Assembly: GCA_028875335.1 (NCBI GenBank)
Contig: JAPPEF010000248.1
Span: 1 to 39,843, forward strand
Source: Gemmatimonadota bacterium
GTDB lineage: Bacteria > Latescibacterota > UBA2968 > UBA8231
Reading direction: 5' to 3'
DNA: 39,843 bases
Shown: positions 39,615-39,843 of the stretch, one piece after another
How positions within the stretch are numbered: the stretch's first letter is position 1
Layout of the letters: each line of letters begins with the position of its first letter
Program-made: the position numbers and the translations under genes
The notes under the pieces: generated by a model
Databases searched by the model: none
Told to the model about the DNA's origin: nothing
What the model saw: the letters and a program-made list of their open reading frames with translations, nothing else

Positions 39615-39843
39615 TAGTGGCGTCCAATCAAATAGAGCAGCGGGAAGAGGAAAATCCACACGATATCGACGAAGTGCCAATAAAGGCCGCTGATTTCAAT
39701 CGGCGTAAAGTACTGAGCCGAGATCTCGTTGCGCCGGACCTTGGCGATCATCCACAGCATGATGCCGACGCCAACGACCATGTGCAGCGCGTGCATCCCG
39801 GTCATCACGAAGTAAAACGAGAAGAAAATTTTGGCGTTGCCGA
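39614..39843 (-). CDS. Cytochrome c oxidase subunit III, C-terminal part (cut by window edge)
   Basis: The 76 visible codons begin within a helix ([21 protein letters not shown]) and end [17 protein letters not shown] and [18 protein letters not shown] are the two last conserved helices of heme-copper oxidase subunit III, including the HFVDxVW motif. The 5' end lies beyond 39843. With subunit IV it marks the end of an aerobic terminal-oxidase operon running leftwards. Confidence 0.94.
   Translation of the reverse strand, partial: GNAKIFFSFYFVMTGMHALHMVVGVGIMLWMIAKVRRNEISAQYFTPIEISGLYWHFVDIVWIFLFPLLYLIGRH

Overview
The window is bacterial chromosome, gene-dense, roughly 58% GC by eye, with short gaps and many genes that overlap or abut. 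The sigma factor at 7063-7911 is a short SigA of the form found in the Bacteroidetes/FCB group: it has no region 1.1 and a WWIRQ-type region 2. Phytanoyl-CoA-dioxygenase-like enzymes, enolase-superfamily dehydratases, Gfo/Idh/MocA oxidoreductases and a CRTAC1-type VCBS protein are all present. Together these suggest an uncultured heterotroph of the FCB superphylum or a neighbour (Latescibacteria- or Poribacteria-like). That placement is inference from gene content. The cell is Gram-negative (autotransporter barrel, TolC, lipoprotein, ExbB-like protein) and respires oxygen (cytochrome oxidase genes at the right edge). No insertion sequence, phage, CRISPR array or rRNA was seen.

Layout. 1-3163: 3' part of a large surface protein with tandem Ig-like repeats and a C-terminal beta-barrel, closed by a long hairpin. 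3262-6892: sulfotransferase-like protein, then lepA and hemW, a bidirectional terminator and tRNA-Tyr. 7063-9221 (minus): SigA-type sigma factor with a near-consensus promoter, and a COG3964-type amidohydrolase. 9377-12935 (plus): malate dehydrogenase, SAM methyltransferase, a DapA-superfamily protein with altered catalytic positions, and a PhyH dioxygenase whose 3' end overlaps convergent argG by 65 bp. 14131-14271: AT-rich divergent promoter region with two ARG-box-like operators on the argG side and, on the other side, a promoter placed so that the amidohydrolase mRNA would be leaderless. 14272-16926: amidohydrolase, CaCA exchanger and SDR dehydrogenase.

16980-20976 is the least conventional region. 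A three-gene plus-strand cassette encodes a secreted, membrane-anchored protein with a lectin-like beta-sandwich, an ExbB/TolQ-like five-helix protein and a small ExbD-topology protein. Facing it on the minus strand are a coiled-coil lipoprotein and a two-helix coiled-coil membrane protein. I read it as a candidate uncharacterised envelope motor or scaffold; its function is unknown.

21081-33413 looks like a sugar or sugar-acid catabolic neighbourhood: Zn-less MDR dehydrogenase, creatininase-family hydrolase, MFS transporter, xylose-isomerase-like TIM barrel, secreted VCBS/ASPIC protein, two Gfo/Idh/MocA enzymes, the stump of an enolase-superfamily gene, a rhamnonate-dehydratase-like enzyme, a second divergent enolase-family protein, and a secreted discoidin-like protein with a FlgD-type C-terminal domain. 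With the DapA-like, amidohydrolase and SDR genes upstream, the window holds every enzyme class of a non-phosphorylated deoxysugar (L-rhamnose type) route.

33520-39843: tRNA-Lys with a very long terminator hairpin, a PhyH protein abutting a DHH phosphoesterase (minus), a CPWS glutaredoxin overlapping a TolC-family protein, a DUF362 protein, a GroES-like co-chaperonin without GroEL, an unrecognised protein, and cytochrome oxidase subunits IV and III (minus, the latter cut by the window edge).
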